NCBI GenBank assembly: GCA_965206445.1
Contig: CBDBJR010000001.1
Span: 372,001-436,000, forward strand
Direction of reading: 5' to 3'
DNA: 64,000 nucleotides
Origin: CBDBJR01 sp965206445
Lineage (GTDB): Bacteria > Pseudomonadota > Gammaproteobacteria > Arenicellales > Poriferihabitantaceae
Shown here: in pieces, positions 10,424-19,493 of the stretch
How the letters are laid out: each line of letters opens with the position of its first letter
Position numbering within the stretch: position 1 is the first letter of the stretch
Notes under the pieces: model-generated
The model's database searches: none
What the model was told of the DNA's origin: nothing
What the model saw: the letters and a program-made list of their open reading frames with translations, nothing else
Position numbers and translations under genes: made by a program

Positions 10424-10454
10424 GGCCGTCCGATTATGCCCTCGTCGGACGGCC
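10424..10454 (+). terminator. Hairpin between rpoD and tRNA-Ile2
   Basis: Perfect 10-bp inverted repeats, GGCCGTCCGA (10424-10433) and TCGGACGGCC (10445-10454), enclose an 11-nt loop just after the rpoD stop. No T-tract follows, so it may be a 3'-end stabiliser or processing signal rather than a classical intrinsic terminator. Confidence 0.5.
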
Positions 10455-10475
10455 ATGTGCGGCAAGATTGTCTTC

Positions 10476-10552
10476 GGGCCTGTAGCTCAGCTGGTTAGAG
10501 CAGTGGACTCATAATCCATTGGTCGTAGGTTCAAGTCCTACCGGGCCCACCA
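10476..10552 (+). tRNA. tRNA with CAT anticodon, probably tRNA-Ile2 (lysidine-modified)
   Basis: This is a 77-nt cloverleaf with acceptor stem GGGCCTG/CGGGCCC, anticodon CAT at 10510-10512 in loop CTCATAA, T arm GGTTCAAGTCC and encoded CCA. Initiator tRNA-Met is excluded because the 1-72 pair is matched. The C4-G69 and C5-G68 pairs are known identity elements for the lysidine synthetase TilS and differ from elongator tRNA-Met, so I infer the AUA-reading isoleucine tRNA. Automated callers may label it tRNA-Met. Confidence 0.9.
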
Positions 10553-10596
10553 ATTCAATATCGTCGCATTTTTGTTGAATAGAATTCTGTTTTACT

Positions 10597-11181
10597 ATGA
10601 TAGAACTGACTGAAGAGCAAATAGCTCAAGCGCTTGCTAACCCCGAATTACGGGGAGCACTGGATAGGTACACTTGGCTGCAAGTGAATACGTTTCGCGT
10701 CGACGTTTCATGTGATCTGGAATACCAGCGTAGATTCATTGCTTTTTATCGCCTTCGTGGGCCATTGGCAAGTGAAGAAAACCGGAGGTTGTACTTCACG
10801 CTATTAGAGGAAAATAAAACAGATCTACCGAACAATGAAGTGGAGAGACGACAGAGAGCAACAGCTTTGTTCGAAACGGTACTCGATCGACTGTACGAAA
10901 TAACGACACGATGGGAGAAATCCTTCGCCAGTAAATTGGTGGCGACTCTGTATCCCGACAGCCCGGTTATTGATCAATACGTGCTGCAAAATGTCGGTTT
11001 GGCAATGGACGGTAGAGAACAGATACTGACTGGCTATAATCAACTAAGAAACTGTGTCGACGCATTTCTGCAAGCTGAAATGAGGCAGTATCTAGTAACA
11101 CTTCAGCAAAGGTACCCCCAATATCGGGAGATAAGCCACGTTAAAATGGTGGATCTGGTGCTATGGCAGACACGCGAATAA
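10597..11181 (+). CDS. Hypothetical protein, A+T-richer gene after a tRNA
   Basis: This 194-residue soluble protein is rich in charged and aromatic residues and mostly helical in appearance. It has no signal peptide or membrane segment, and I do not recognise a family. The start MIELTEEQIAQAL lies 45 bp after the tRNA CCA end, with no clear Shine-Dalgarno. Base composition is visibly more A+T-rich than the flanking rpoD and pdsR genes, and the gene occupies a tRNA-adjacent position typical of acquired DNA. No integrase and no duplicated tRNA 3' end were found. It is convergent with the response-regulator gene, with a short hairpin between them. Confidence 0.7.
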   Translation: MIELTEEQIAQALANPELRGALDRYTWLQVNTFRVDVSCDLEYQRRFIAFYRLRGPLASEENRRLYFTLLEENKTDLPNNEVERRQRATALFETVLDRLYEITTRWEKSFASKLVATLYPDSPVIDQYVLQNVGLAMDGREQILTGYNQLRNCVDAFLQAEMRQYLVTLQQRYPQYREISHVKMVDLVLWQTRE

Positions 11182-11256
11182 AAACAAATTGTCCGATTCT
11201 ATTCCATCGCCAGATTGCCATTGTTAATTACAATCAACGGCTATCACTAGTGCATA

Positions 11257-11273
11257 GCACGGTTTAACCGTGC
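11257..11273. terminator. Palindromic hairpin between convergent genes
   Basis: The 17-bp palindrome GCACGGTTTAACCGTGC lies between the converging hypothetical gene and the response-regulator gene. It could act in both directions, but no run of T follows on either strand, so terminator function is only suggested. Confidence 0.35.
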
Positions 11274-11288
11274 ATCAAAAACCGACCG

Positions 11289-11993
11289 TCAGCCGTTGTC
11301 CGCCGGCTGCCAGCGGTAGCCGACGCCGAATACCGTCTGGATCAGATCGAAGTTATTGTCTATCTGTCTGAATTTTTTACGGATGCGGCGAACATACCCG
11401 TTGATGGTGTTTTTTTCGACGTAGCTCTGGCGTGTGGTCTGCATCAGTGCCGCGTAGGTTTTTACATGGCCGGGGTTGCGCACCAGCGCCTCGATCAGCC
11501 AGAACTCGGTCAGCGTCAGACTGAGCAACTGCCCCTGCCAGCTGATCGACATGCTGTTCTGATCCAGCTCGAGCTCGCCGAGCACCAGCGACGAGGGCTG
11601 ATTGGCGCCGGTTTTCACCGCCGTGGCAATGCGAAACAGCGACGATACCCGGACGGCCAGAAACGGCAGATTCACCGGCTTGGTTATGTAGTCCCAGGCG
11701 TCCATCCTGAGCCCGGAAACCTGATCAATATCGCTGTCTCTGGCGGTAAGGAAGATGATCGGCATATTCGGGCTGCGCTGCCGCAGATAGCGGCACAGGT
11801 CAAAACCGCCGTCAATATCGCTTTCCAGCATGATGTCGAGAATCGCCAGGTCGGGCAGGCTGTGGGCAAACCCGTCCAGCGCTGCGCCCTTGTTGGCGTA
11901 GGTTTGTATCGTATAGCCCTGGGCTTTCAGCGCATCGGCATAGTTTTCCCGCTGGTCGAGATCGTCCTCGACAATGGCAATGGTTCTGGGCAT
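11289..11993 (-). CDS. pdsR: Response regulator, dedicated sortase system type (PdsR-like)
   Basis: This 234-residue OmpR-class regulator has an N-terminal receiver domain with the acidic pair E9-D10/D11, phospho-acceptor D53, the FLTAR switch threonine (T83) and K105. A C-terminal winged-helix DNA-binding domain (about 130-230) follows. The N-terminus (MPRTIAIVEDD, ENYADALKAQGY) and the ILDI, DGGFDLCRYLR and FLTARDSDID blocks resemble the regulator of the proteobacterial dedicated sortase system. The usual ADDY stretch reads AWDY here. The cognate kinase gene lies divergently 744 bp away, an unusual layout because such pairs are commonly adjacent on one strand. Output genes are unknown. Confidence 0.85.
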   Translation of the reverse strand: MPRTIAIVEDDLDQRENYADALKAQGYTIQTYANKGAALDGFAHSLPDLAILDIMLESDIDGGFDLCRYLRQRSPNMPIIFLTARDSDIDQVSGLRMDAWDYITKPVNLPFLAVRVSSLFRIATAVKTGANQPSSLVLGELELDQNSMSISWQGQLLSLTLTEFWLIEALVRNPGHVKTYAALMQTTRQSYVEKNTINGYVRRIRKKFRQIDNNFDLIQTVFGVGYRWQPADNG

Positions 11994-12331
11994 GGCGGCG
12001 GTCTGTCTGCTGGTTGAATTGGGGCGCTGCGGTTCGATTGTAACCGAAAGCGCCGCCGCAAGTCGTCACAGTAAAAACACCGACCGGGGTGAGGCGAAAG
12101 GGAGCCGTCCAGCGCCATCAATGCGATGCGCCGCCGATGCATCGCCATGTCGGCGCCGCCACTGAATACTCGCAATAGTGCCATAAAAATACCATATTTT
12201 CCCCGCTTCATTGTCACCATTGCTGGGGTGTAATTGCGCCTGAGTAATGAGCCGGCAGCGACGATGGCCAGGCCGGTTTTTCGGGCCTCGGCAGTGCCGC
12301 CGGGCCGTGCGTTGACCGATGAGGAGTTGAT
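11994..12331. other. Intergenic region before pdsR and the small ORF
   Basis: These 338 bases separate the divergent pdsR start from a small plus-strand ORF. I see no gene. The region should contain the pdsR promoter, but no convincing -35/-10 pair was found. Confidence 0.4.
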
Positions 12332-12547
12332 GTGACAACCGATGTAAAATACCCGGCGCAGCCGGTGCGGACGCCGCAAAAGGTTTTTGTCCCGCTCACC
12401 GATGAGTTGCTGTATGACCACCCCGAACTGATCTCGGCCCCGTTGCGGCCGTACCGGTTCGGTTTGCCCTGTCTGCGCTGGCTGAGTGTCCAGGTCGAGC
12501 CGGCACCGGAAGATCATCCGGTCGCACTCCCTTCCGGCCGCCGCTGA
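12332..12547 (+). CDS. Small hypothetical protein between pdsR and pdsS
   Basis: This 71-residue ORF starts with GTG and is preceded by a good Shine-Dalgarno (GAGGAG, 12321-12326) five bases upstream. The protein is soluble, with the motif KVFVPLTDELLYDHPE, followed by a Pro/Arg-rich stretch. The motif has the look of a conserved small protein, but I cannot assign a function. It lies in the divergent region between the regulator and kinase genes and might belong to the same regulatory unit. A spurious ORF cannot be excluded. Confidence 0.5.
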   Translation: MTTDVKYPAQPVRTPQKVFVPLTDELLYDHPELISAPLRPYRFGLPCLRWLSVQVEPAPEDHPVALPSGRR

Positions 12548-12737
12548 CGCCGCCCACGGCGGCAGCGCCGCAGGCCGGTTGCGCATGGCCGCAAACAAAA
12601 CCGGTTGTCCGCCGGTGAAACAGGGTAATATCCGATCCGGACGATGAATCACCCGTCGGCACGGGCCGGCCAATCCGGCCTGTGTGCGCCGGTCGCGCGG
12701 TGTTAATCGTCATTCGAGGGCGCGCCGATCCGATCCT

Positions 12738-14912
12738 ATGTTGCAACACTTCCGTTCACTCAGTATCCGCAGCAAACTGGCCTTGATGGTGTTGCCGCTG
12801 CTGGTTATTCCGTGGATGGGGTCGCATTATGTGCGGGAAATGGAGCGCTTCCTGCTGCAGGGGCAGCAGGACGCGCTGCTGTTGACGGCCAACGGCGTGG
12901 CCACGGTATTGCACGATCGCTTTGAGTTGTTCAGGCCGGAAACCGGCGTGCCCGAAGTGCTGGGCGAGGAGGGCGATCTGTATGCGTATCAGTTAAAAAA
13001 GCCGATTCAATTGGACGGTCAGTTGACCGACTGGCAGGAACTGCGGGATCGCGTGTCGTTCCAGACCGGGCCGACCGAGTTTATCTGCGACCAGGATTAT
13101 GCCCCCGATTCGTTTTCCCTGGCGCATGTGCTCGGCTATTTCGAGTCCTATTTCTATGCCATGTTCGAGGTCAACGACGATCGCATCGTTTACCGGGATC
13201 TGGATCGACGCCAGCTGAATACCAGCGATCAGATCCGTATGCTGTTGCAGTTGCCGGACAATACGCTGGAGCATTATCTGCTGGTGGCGCGTGCGCCCGG
13301 CCGGATGAGCATCTATCTGGTGGATGAAGACTGGCGACTGCCGCTGACTGGCGAGCCGGTAACGACGTTTGTCGCCGAAATGGCGGAAACCCCGTTTGGC
13401 TATCAAATCGAGCTGCGCTTGCCGCGCGAGGTGGTGGGCACACGCTCGCGGATAGGGTTTTTCGGGGTCGATGTGGACGATGAGGAAACGCGCGCGATCG
13501 AAGGCATATTGAGCACCTCGCCGATCGTGCCGGGTGAGCGACCGGGGCAGATTTTGCTCAGCTCGCCGGAGCTGACGAAAATTCTCAAAGGGCTGGATCG
13601 CCCGCGTTCGCGCATCTGGATTCTGGACAAGCAGCAGCGCGTGCGGGCCGTGGTCGGCGGCCTGTTGAAACCGATCGACCCGGCGGCAAATCCGCTCGAC
13701 CCGCCGGGCCTGTTGGGCCGATTTTTGAGCTCGGTGCAGCACTCTGTGGATGCGCTGTTGAAACGCCCAACGACTGAATTCATGGACCTGCCGGACGACG
13801 TTACCCACCGACCGGACAAGATCTTTACCACCGTCCTGAAGGGGCAGCCGCGGGTTCAGGCGCGCCCGTCGCTCGATCGAAAAACCCAGATCATTGTTGC
13901 CGGCTACCCGATTTATGCCGGCAATGAAATCCTCGGTGCGGTGGTGGTGGAGCAGAGCAGTCACGTGATCCTGTCGCTACAGTATCAACTGCTGCGCAAC
14001 CTGACGCTGGTGACGATATTGGTGTTTGCGTTTGTGCTGCTGGTGCTGCTGATGTTTGCCTGGCGTCTGACCGCGCGCGTTCGGCGTCTGCATCGCACCA
14101 CCGAGCAGGCGATTACCAGCGAAGGCCGGGTGATTGAAGAGCGCATCCCCGGCAGCCGATACCCGGCGGATGAGCTGGGCGATCTGGGGCGCAGTACTGC
14201 CATCATGCTGAAACGGCTGTCGGGCTACACCCGCTATCTGGAGGGGATGCCGGATACGCTGGCGCATGAGATGAATAACCCGTTGAATGTCGTCAGCTCG
14301 TCGTTGCAGATCTTGGAAGTCGACACGCCGGGAATCGGGCAAAACAAACATATGCTGCGGGCGCGCAATGGGGTCGAGCGTTTGCGGGTGATTCTGACCA
14401 ACCTGACCGAGGCCGCCAACCTGGAAGAGGCCATGCGCAGTGAGGCCAGGGTGCCGATCGATCTGGCGACGCTGGTATCGGAGTTCGTTGACGGTTATCG
14501 CACCAGCTATCCGGGGCGCGATTTTCAATTACAGATTGAGCCGCGCCCGGTGATGATTCAGGGCAGCGCGGATCATCTGGCGCAGATGCTGGATAAGCTG
14601 ATCGATAATGCGGTGCAGTTCAGTGAAGCCGCCAACACCATCGTTGTGCGGGCGCATATCGACCGCGACCGCGCGCTCATCGAGGTGTTGAACCAGGGGC
14701 CCGGCATCCCCGACGATATTCGGGATCGGGTATTCGACCCGATGTTCTCGTACGGCAAAACCAACGCCAAACATTCGCGGCTTGGTCTGGGGTTGTTCGT
14801 CGTGCGGCTGATTGTCGAATACCATCAAGGCGAGGTGCGGATCGACAACCGCACCGAGGTCACCGGCGTTCGCGTCGCGGTCAGCATGCCGCTCATCCCG
14901 TCGAGCGGATAA
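12738..14912 (+). CDS. pdsS: Sensor histidine kinase, dedicated sortase system type (PdsS-like)
   Basis: This 724-residue inner-membrane kinase has a transmembrane helix near residues 12-28 and a long periplasmic sensor region (about 30-410) that begins YVREMERFLLQGQQDALLLT. A second membrane helix (about 415-440), a HAMP-like linker and a HisKA segment with H510 in LAHEMNNPLNVV follow. The HATPase domain has N box DKLIDNAVQFS, G1 box NQGPGIPDD and G2 box GLGLFVVRLIVEYHQGE. Overall length and the N-terminal block match the kinase paired with the proteobacterial dedicated sortase. The frame is open to 12684, but MLQHFRSLSIRSKLAL at 12738 is the natural start. No sortase or sortase-substrate gene lies in the window. 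Confidence 0.88.
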   Translation: MLQHFRSLSIRSKLALMVLPLLVIPWMGSHYVREMERFLLQGQQDALLLTANGVATVLHDRFELFRPETGVPEVLGEEGDLYAYQLKKPIQLDGQLTDWQELRDRVSFQTGPTEFICDQDYAPDSFSLAHVLGYFESYFYAMFEVNDDRIVYRDLDRRQLNTSDQIRMLLQLPDNTLEHYLLVARAPGRMSIYLVDEDWRLPLTGEPVTTFVAEMAETPFGYQIELRLPREVVGTRSRIGFFGVDVDDEETRAIEGILSTSPIVPGERPGQILLSSPELTKILKGLDRPRSRIWILDKQQRVRAVVGGLLKPIDPAANPLDPPGLLGRFLSSVQHSVDALLKRPTTEFMDLPDDVTHRPDKIFTTVLKGQPRVQARPSLDRKTQIIVAGYPIYAGNEILGAVVVEQSSHVILSLQYQLLRNLTLVTILVFAFVLLVLLMFAWRLTARVRRLHRTTEQAITSEGRVIEERIPGSRYPADELGDLGRSTAIMLKRLSGYTRYLEGMPDTLAHEMNNPLNVVSSSLQILEVDTPGIGQNKHMLRARNGVERLRVILTNLTEAANLEEAMRSEARVPIDLATLVSEFVDGYRTSYPGRDFQLQIEPRPVMIQGSADHLAQMLDKLIDNAVQFSEAANTIVVRAHIDRDRALIEVLNQGPGIPDDIRDRVFDPMFSYGKTNAKHSRLGLGLFVVRLIVEYHQGEVRIDNRTEVTGVRVAVSMPLIPSSG

Positions 14913-14979
14913 ACCGGCTCAAGGCCACTGCCCGGCCGTGCGTGCGGCCAAACGGCAGGCAGATGGCCTGCCGGGCAAT

Positions 14980-15402
14980 TCACCAGCTGCCGATGGTCCA
15001 GCGGCGCAGATTCTGCGGTTGGCCGAGCTCGTCGTCTTCGCGCGACAACAGATCGCCGGGGCGGTTGTTTTCGTAGATTTCGGTCAATCCGCGCGCCCGG
15101 CGAATCACCAGACGCTCCAGCCGATTGCCGACCCGATGCTCTTCTATCTGATAGCTGCCGCGGTCTTTTATCGTCGGGTCGCTTATCGCCGGGTCGTTTA
15201 TGGTCGCCCGGTTCAACGGCGACAGATCGAGCGCATCGCGGGTGGGCGGCGCATCCGACTCGACGGTGGGTGGCGTGGTCTGGGCGATTGCCGTCGCTGT
15301 CGCGATACTCGCGGCAACGCACAGGATCAGCCTGGCGAGCAGGCTCACACCGGGCGCGCGGCAGTTCGAGTCGCTGCGGACGGGTTGTTTATCTGGTTGC
15401 AT
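14980..15402 (-). CDS. DUF2782 family secreted/periplasmic protein
   Basis: This protein of about 140 residues starts at MQPDKQPVRS, with a signal-like hydrophobic stretch (LLARLILCVAASIATATA). A Pro/Asp-rich linker is followed by a short beta-rich domain containing YQIEEHRVGNRLERLVIRR and ending RRWTIGSW. This is the DUF2782 pattern found beside polA in many gammaproteobacteria; the function is unknown. The frame extends upstream to 15510, but those residues would overlap the promoter region of divergent polA and are not signal-like. It is convergent with pdsS. Confidence 0.8.
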   Translation of the reverse strand: MQPDKQPVRSDSNCRAPGVSLLARLILCVAASIATATAIAQTTPPTVESDAPPTRDALDLSPLNRATINDPAISDPTIKDRGSYQIEEHRVGNRLERLVIRRARGLTEIYENNRPGDLLSREDDELGQPQNLRRWTIGSW

Positions 15403-15518
15403 AGTGATTTTCCCGGGCAATGTAAGTTGGAGCTGGCAGGCGCGACCGCTATCCGCGCTCATGCGAGATTCAGTACATGCTACTATGCGAGCTTTCCCCA
15501 ACAATATCAACCGAAATT

Positions 15519-18218
15519 ATGGCGCCGGAACGCGAAGTTGTTCTGATTGACGGCTCTTCATTCCTGTTTCGCGCCTACCACGCGCTGGGCCGACAGGGGG
15601 GTTTATCGACTGCCAGCGGCCAGCCGACGCACGCGATTTTCGGCGTCATCAACATGCTGCGCGGCCTGCTCAATGAGCGCCAGCCGGAATACGTGGCCAT
15701 GGTGCTGGATGCCAAAGGCAAGACCTTTAGGCACACGCTGTATCCCCAATACAAGGCCAACCGCCCGCCGATGCCGGAGGACTTGCGCCCGCAGCTCGAA
15801 TACGTCAAAAAAATCATCCCGGCGATGGGGATTCGGGTGATCAGCGAGGCCGGCGTCGAGGCCGACGACGTGATTGGCACGCTGACCAAAATGGCCGGCA
15901 GCAGCGGCCTGCATAGCCTGATTGTCAGCGGCGACAAAGACCTGACGCAATTGATCGACGAGCGCGTCATCATGGTCGATACGATGAAAGACTCCCGGCT
16001 GGATGCGGCCGCGGTGGAGGCCCGGTTTGGCGTACCGCCGCAGCGGATGGTGGAGTATCTGGCGCTGATGGGCGACAGCGTCGACAATATCCCCGGCATC
16101 CCGTTGGTCGGGCCGAAAACCGCGGTCAAGTGGCTGCATCAGTTTGGTTCGCTGGATCAGATCATCGCGCATGCCGATATCCTGCCGGGCAAGGTGGGAG
16201 ACAGCCTGCGCGAGAATCTGCCGCAACTGGCATTGTGCCGCCAACTGGTGACCCTCAAATGCGATCTCGATTTGCCGCTGGAGCTCGATGACCTGCGCTT
16301 GCAGCCGCCGGACAAGGCGGCGTTGCGCGTGTTTTTCCGCGAGCTCGAGTTCCGCTCATGGCTGCGCGAGCTGGATACCGACGACAGCATTGCGGCACCG
16401 CCCCGGCCGGCGGTGACGTACGAGACCATTCTCGACCCGGCGGCGTTGCAGCGCTGGCTGGCCCGGCTCAAACGCGCCCCGGTGTTCGCACTGGATACCG
16501 AAACCACGTCGATCGATGCGCAGCAGGCCAGGTTGGTGGGGCTGTGTTTTGCCGTCGATGCGGGGCAGGCGGCGTACCTGCCGCTGGCCCACAATTATGC
16601 CGGCGTACCGAAGCAACTGCCGTTCGAGTCTGTGCTGGCGTTGCTGCGGCCGATACTGGAAGACCCCGCGATTGCCAAAACCGGGCAGAACTTGAAATAT
16701 GACTGGATTGTGCTGCGCCATCACGGGATAGAGCTGCGCGGCATTACCCACGACACCATGCTGATGTCCTATCTGCTGGACGCGGGCCGTGCACGGCATG
16801 CGCTGGATGCGCTGGCGATGCAGTATCTGGGGCACCGTATGATCCGCTTTGCCGACGTGGCGGGCAGCGGGCGGCAGCAATTGAGCTTTGATCAGGTGGC
16901 GCTGGAGCAGGCGACGCCCTACGCCGCCGAGGATGCCGACATCACGCTGCAACTGCATCGGATACTGGCGCCGCGGATTGCCGCCGACGTCAAATTGCAG
17001 CGCCTGCTGGATGAGATTGAAATGCCGCTGATGCGGGTGCTGGCGGTGATTGAAAGCAACGGCGTCAAAATAGACGCCGGCATGTTGCAGCAGCAGAGCG
17101 CGGAGATCGCCGTTCGCCTGCAGCAAATCGAAGCGCAGGCGCATGCGTGCGCCGGCGAGGTTTTCAACATCGCGTCGCCGCGGCAGATCCAGGCCATTTT
17201 GTTCGACAAACTGCAACTGCGCGCGGTCAAAAAAACCGCCAAAGGCCAGCCTTCGACGGATGAGAGCGTACTGCATGAGCTGGCGGTCGAGCATCCGCTG
17301 CCGCAGATCATCCTGCAGCATCGCGGTCTGGCGAAACTGAAAAACACCTATACCGACAAACTGCCCGAGCTGATCAATCCGGCCAGTGGCCGCATCCACA
17401 CCAGCTACCATCAAGCGGTGGCGGCAACCGGGCGCCTGTCCTCGAGCGATCCGAATTTACAGAACATTCCGATCCGCACGCAAGAGGGCCGGCGTATCCG
17501 TGAGGCGTTCATTCCCGAAGCCGGTCGGGTGCTGCTGTCGGCGGATTATTCCCAGATCGAATTGCGCATCATGGCGCACCTGTCGGCTGACCCCGGGCTG
17601 GTACGCGCGTTTGCGCAGGGGCTCGACGTCCACGCCGCCACCGCGGCCGAGGTGTTTGGGGTCGAGCTGGATGCGGTGGATGCCGAGCAGCGGCGCCGGG
17701 CCAAGGCGATCAACTTCGGTTTGATCTATGGCATGTCGGCATTTGGCCTGGCGCGGCAACTGAATATCGAACAGCAGCAGGCCCGGCAGTACATGGAAAT
17801 TTATTTCGACCGCTATCCGGGCGTGCGGCAGTACATGCACAACATCCGCGAATCGGCGCGCCAGCACGGCTACGTCGAAACGATCTACGGGCGGCGTTTG
17901 AACCTGCCCGAAATCAACGCCAGGAATGCGCAGCGGCGGCAGTATGCCGAGCGCACGGCGATCAACGCCCCGATGCAGGGCAGCGCCGCCGATCTGATCA
18001 AACTGGCCATGCTGGTAGTGCAAAACTGGATTGAGCAGACCGCCTGCGGCAGTAAAATCATCCTGCAGGTGCACGATGAGCTGGTTTTGGAAGTCCCGCA
18101 GCAGGAGACGGAGACCACCGTCGACAAGCTCACCGAGCTGATGACCGGCGTGGCCGTATTGACCGTCCCGCTGGTGGTCGATATCGGCATCGGCAAGAAT
18201 TGGAAGCAGGCGCATTGA
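15519..18218 (+). CDS. polA: DNA polymerase I
   Basis: This 899-residue enzyme for Okazaki-fragment maturation and repair has three domains. The N-terminal 5' nuclease (VLIDGSSFLFRAYHAL, ISEAGVEADDVIGTL, GDKDLTQL) spans about 1-290. The 3'-5' exonuclease has an intact FALDTETTSID motif, so proofreading is probably retained. The polymerase domain shows motif A (LLSADYSQIELRIMAHLS), motif B (RRRAKAINFGLIYGMSAFG) and motif C (QVHDELVLEV). The start MAPEREVVLIDG is chosen over an upstream ATG at 15477. It is divergent from the DUF2782 gene. Confidence 0.97.
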   Translation: MAPEREVVLIDGSSFLFRAYHALGRQGGLSTASGQPTHAIFGVINMLRGLLNERQPEYVAMVLDAKGKTFRHTLYPQYKANRPPMPEDLRPQLEYVKKIIPAMGIRVISEAGVEADDVIGTLTKMAGSSGLHSLIVSGDKDLTQLIDERVIMVDTMKDSRLDAAAVEARFGVPPQRMVEYLALMGDSVDNIPGIPLVGPKTAVKWLHQFGSLDQIIAHADILPGKVGDSLRENLPQLALCRQLVTLKCDLDLPLELDDLRLQPPDKAALRVFFRELEFRSWLRELDTDDSIAAPPRPAVTYETILDPAALQRWLARLKRAPVFALDTETTSIDAQQARLVGLCFAVDAGQAAYLPLAHNYAGVPKQLPFESVLALLRPILEDPAIAKTGQNLKYDWIVLRHHGIELRGITHDTMLMSYLLDAGRARHALDALAMQYLGHRMIRFADVAGSGRQQLSFDQVALEQATPYAAEDADITLQLHRILAPRIAADVKLQRLLDEIEMPLMRVLAVIESNGVKIDAGMLQQQSAEIAVRLQQIEAQAHACAGEVFNIASPRQIQAILFDKLQLRAVKKTAKGQPSTDESVLHELAVEHPLPQIILQHRGLAKLKNTYTDKLPELINPASGRIHTSYHQAVAATGRLSSSDPNLQNIPIRTQEGRRIREAFIPEAGRVLLSADYSQIELRIMAHLSADPGLVRAFAQGLDVHAATAAEVFGVELDAVDAEQRRRAKAINFGLIYGMSAFGLARQLNIEQQQARQYMEIYFDRYPGVRQYMHNIRESARQHGYVETIYGRRLNLPEINARNAQRRQYAERTAINAPMQGSAADLIKLAMLVVQNWIEQTACGSKIILQVHDELVLEVPQQETETTVDKLTELMTGVAVLTVPLVVDIGIGKNWKQAH

Positions 18219-18300
18219 ACCGCACCGCCGCCGATAAAGGTGTCGGTGCACGGCGGCACGTCGCCGTCAACCGCGGTGGCGGCGTGCAGCGCGCGGCTTG

Positions 18301-18309
18301 TGGTATACT
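18301..18309 (+). promoter_or_regulatory. Extended -10 promoter for cfa
   Basis: TGGTATACT is a TGn-extended -10 with a near-perfect Pribnow box (TATACT, 18304-18309), about 40 bp before the cfa start. No -35 match lies 17 bp upstream, which is usual for extended -10 promoters. Confidence 0.5.
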
Positions 18310-18349
18310 GATTTTCGGTCTGGTCGGATAGTTTATTTTCATCGTTGCA

Positions 18350-19459
18350 ATGGGCATAGCTGAACGCCGCATCAAAAAATTGCTGGCCGATTCCGGGATC
18401 GAGATTGGCGACAGCAACCCCTGGGATATCCTGGTCCACAATCCGGCTTTTTATCGGCGCGTGGCGCTGACCGGCTCGCTGGGTCTCGGTGAAAGTTACA
18501 CCGAGGGCTGGTGGGACTGCGCCTGTCTGGACGAAATGATCAACCGGCTGATTCGCGCGGAGGTGGTTGAGCATGCGTTTGTTCCGCGGATTATCACCCT
18601 GCTGCAGGCCGGGCTGAGAAACCTTCAGACGCCGTCGCGTGCGTTTCAAGTCGGGCAGGAGCATTACGACCTGGGCAACGACATTTATCAGGCCATGCTG
18701 GATAAGCAGATGGTCTATACCTGCGCGTATTGGGCCGCGGCGGATAACCTGGACCGCGCACAGCAGGACAAACTCGATCTGGTGGCGCACAAGCTGTCAT
18801 TGCAGCCGGGCATGCGGGTGCTGGATATCGGCTGCGGCTGGGGCAGCTTTGCCCGTCACGCCGCCGACCGGTTTGGGGTCGAAGTGGTCGGGATTACGAT
18901 CTCGAAAGAGCAGTTGGAGTTGGGGCGTGAGCGCTGCCGTGGGCTGCCGGTGGAGTTGCGGCTGCAAGACTACCGCGACGTCAACGAGCAGTTCGATGCG
19001 ATTGTCTCGCTGGGCATGTTCGAGCACGTCGGCCACAAAAACTACCGCACCTACATGCGGATGGTGGCGCGCTGTTTGCGCGACGGCGGCTACTGCCTGC
19101 TGCAAACCATCGGCAACAACCTGTCGTGGATTGGCACCGACCCGTGGATTACCCGCTACATCTTTCCCAACGGCGAGATCCCTTCGCTGAGACAGATTAG
19201 CGCCGCGCTGGAAGGGCAGCTGTTCATCGAAGACGTGCACAGTTTTGGCCCCGACTACGACAAAACCCTGATCGCCTGGCGGCACAATTTCATCCAGGCC
19301 TGGCCGGAGCTCCGGGGGCGCTACTCCGAGCGGTTTTATCGCCTGTGGACGTATTATCTGAGCGTCTGTGCGGGCGCATTTCGGGCGCGCAACCTGCAAC
19401 TGTGGCAAATCCTGCTGGCCAGAGGCGCCCCCGCCGCGACGTATCGCCGGCCGGCCTGA
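18350..19459 (+). CDS. cfa: Cyclopropane-fatty-acyl-phospholipid synthase
   Basis: This 369-residue SAM-dependent enzyme methylenates unsaturated acyl chains of membrane phospholipids. An N-terminal lipid-binding part (SLGLGESYTEGWWDC) is followed by the family signature QEHYDLGNDIYQAMLDKQMVY, the SAM motif VLDIGCGWGSFARHAA, the catalytic-core segment SLGMFEHVGHKNYRTYM and the C-terminal ICHSFGPDYDKTL-type region (here VHSFGPDYDKTLIAWRHNF). Length and motif order match E. coli Cfa. The gene stands alone behind an extended -10 promoter and converges with a 2-hydroxyacid dehydrogenase gene. Confidence 0.95.
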   Translation: MGIAERRIKKLLADSGIEIGDSNPWDILVHNPAFYRRVALTGSLGLGESYTEGWWDCACLDEMINRLIRAEVVEHAFVPRIITLLQAGLRNLQTPSRAFQVGQEHYDLGNDIYQAMLDKQMVYTCAYWAAADNLDRAQQDKLDLVAHKLSLQPGMRVLDIGCGWGSFARHAADRFGVEVVGITISKEQLELGRERCRGLPVELRLQDYRDVNEQFDAIVSLGMFEHVGHKNYRTYMRMVARCLRDGGYCLLQTIGNNLSWIGTDPWITRYIFPNGEIPSLRQISAALEGQLFIEDVHSFGPDYDKTLIAWRHNFIQAWPELRGRYSERFYRLWTYYLSVCAGAFRARNLQLWQILLARGAPAATYRRPA

Positions 19460-19493
19460 CAGCGCAGTCTGGCGTGCGCTTGCGCGCCGCCGG

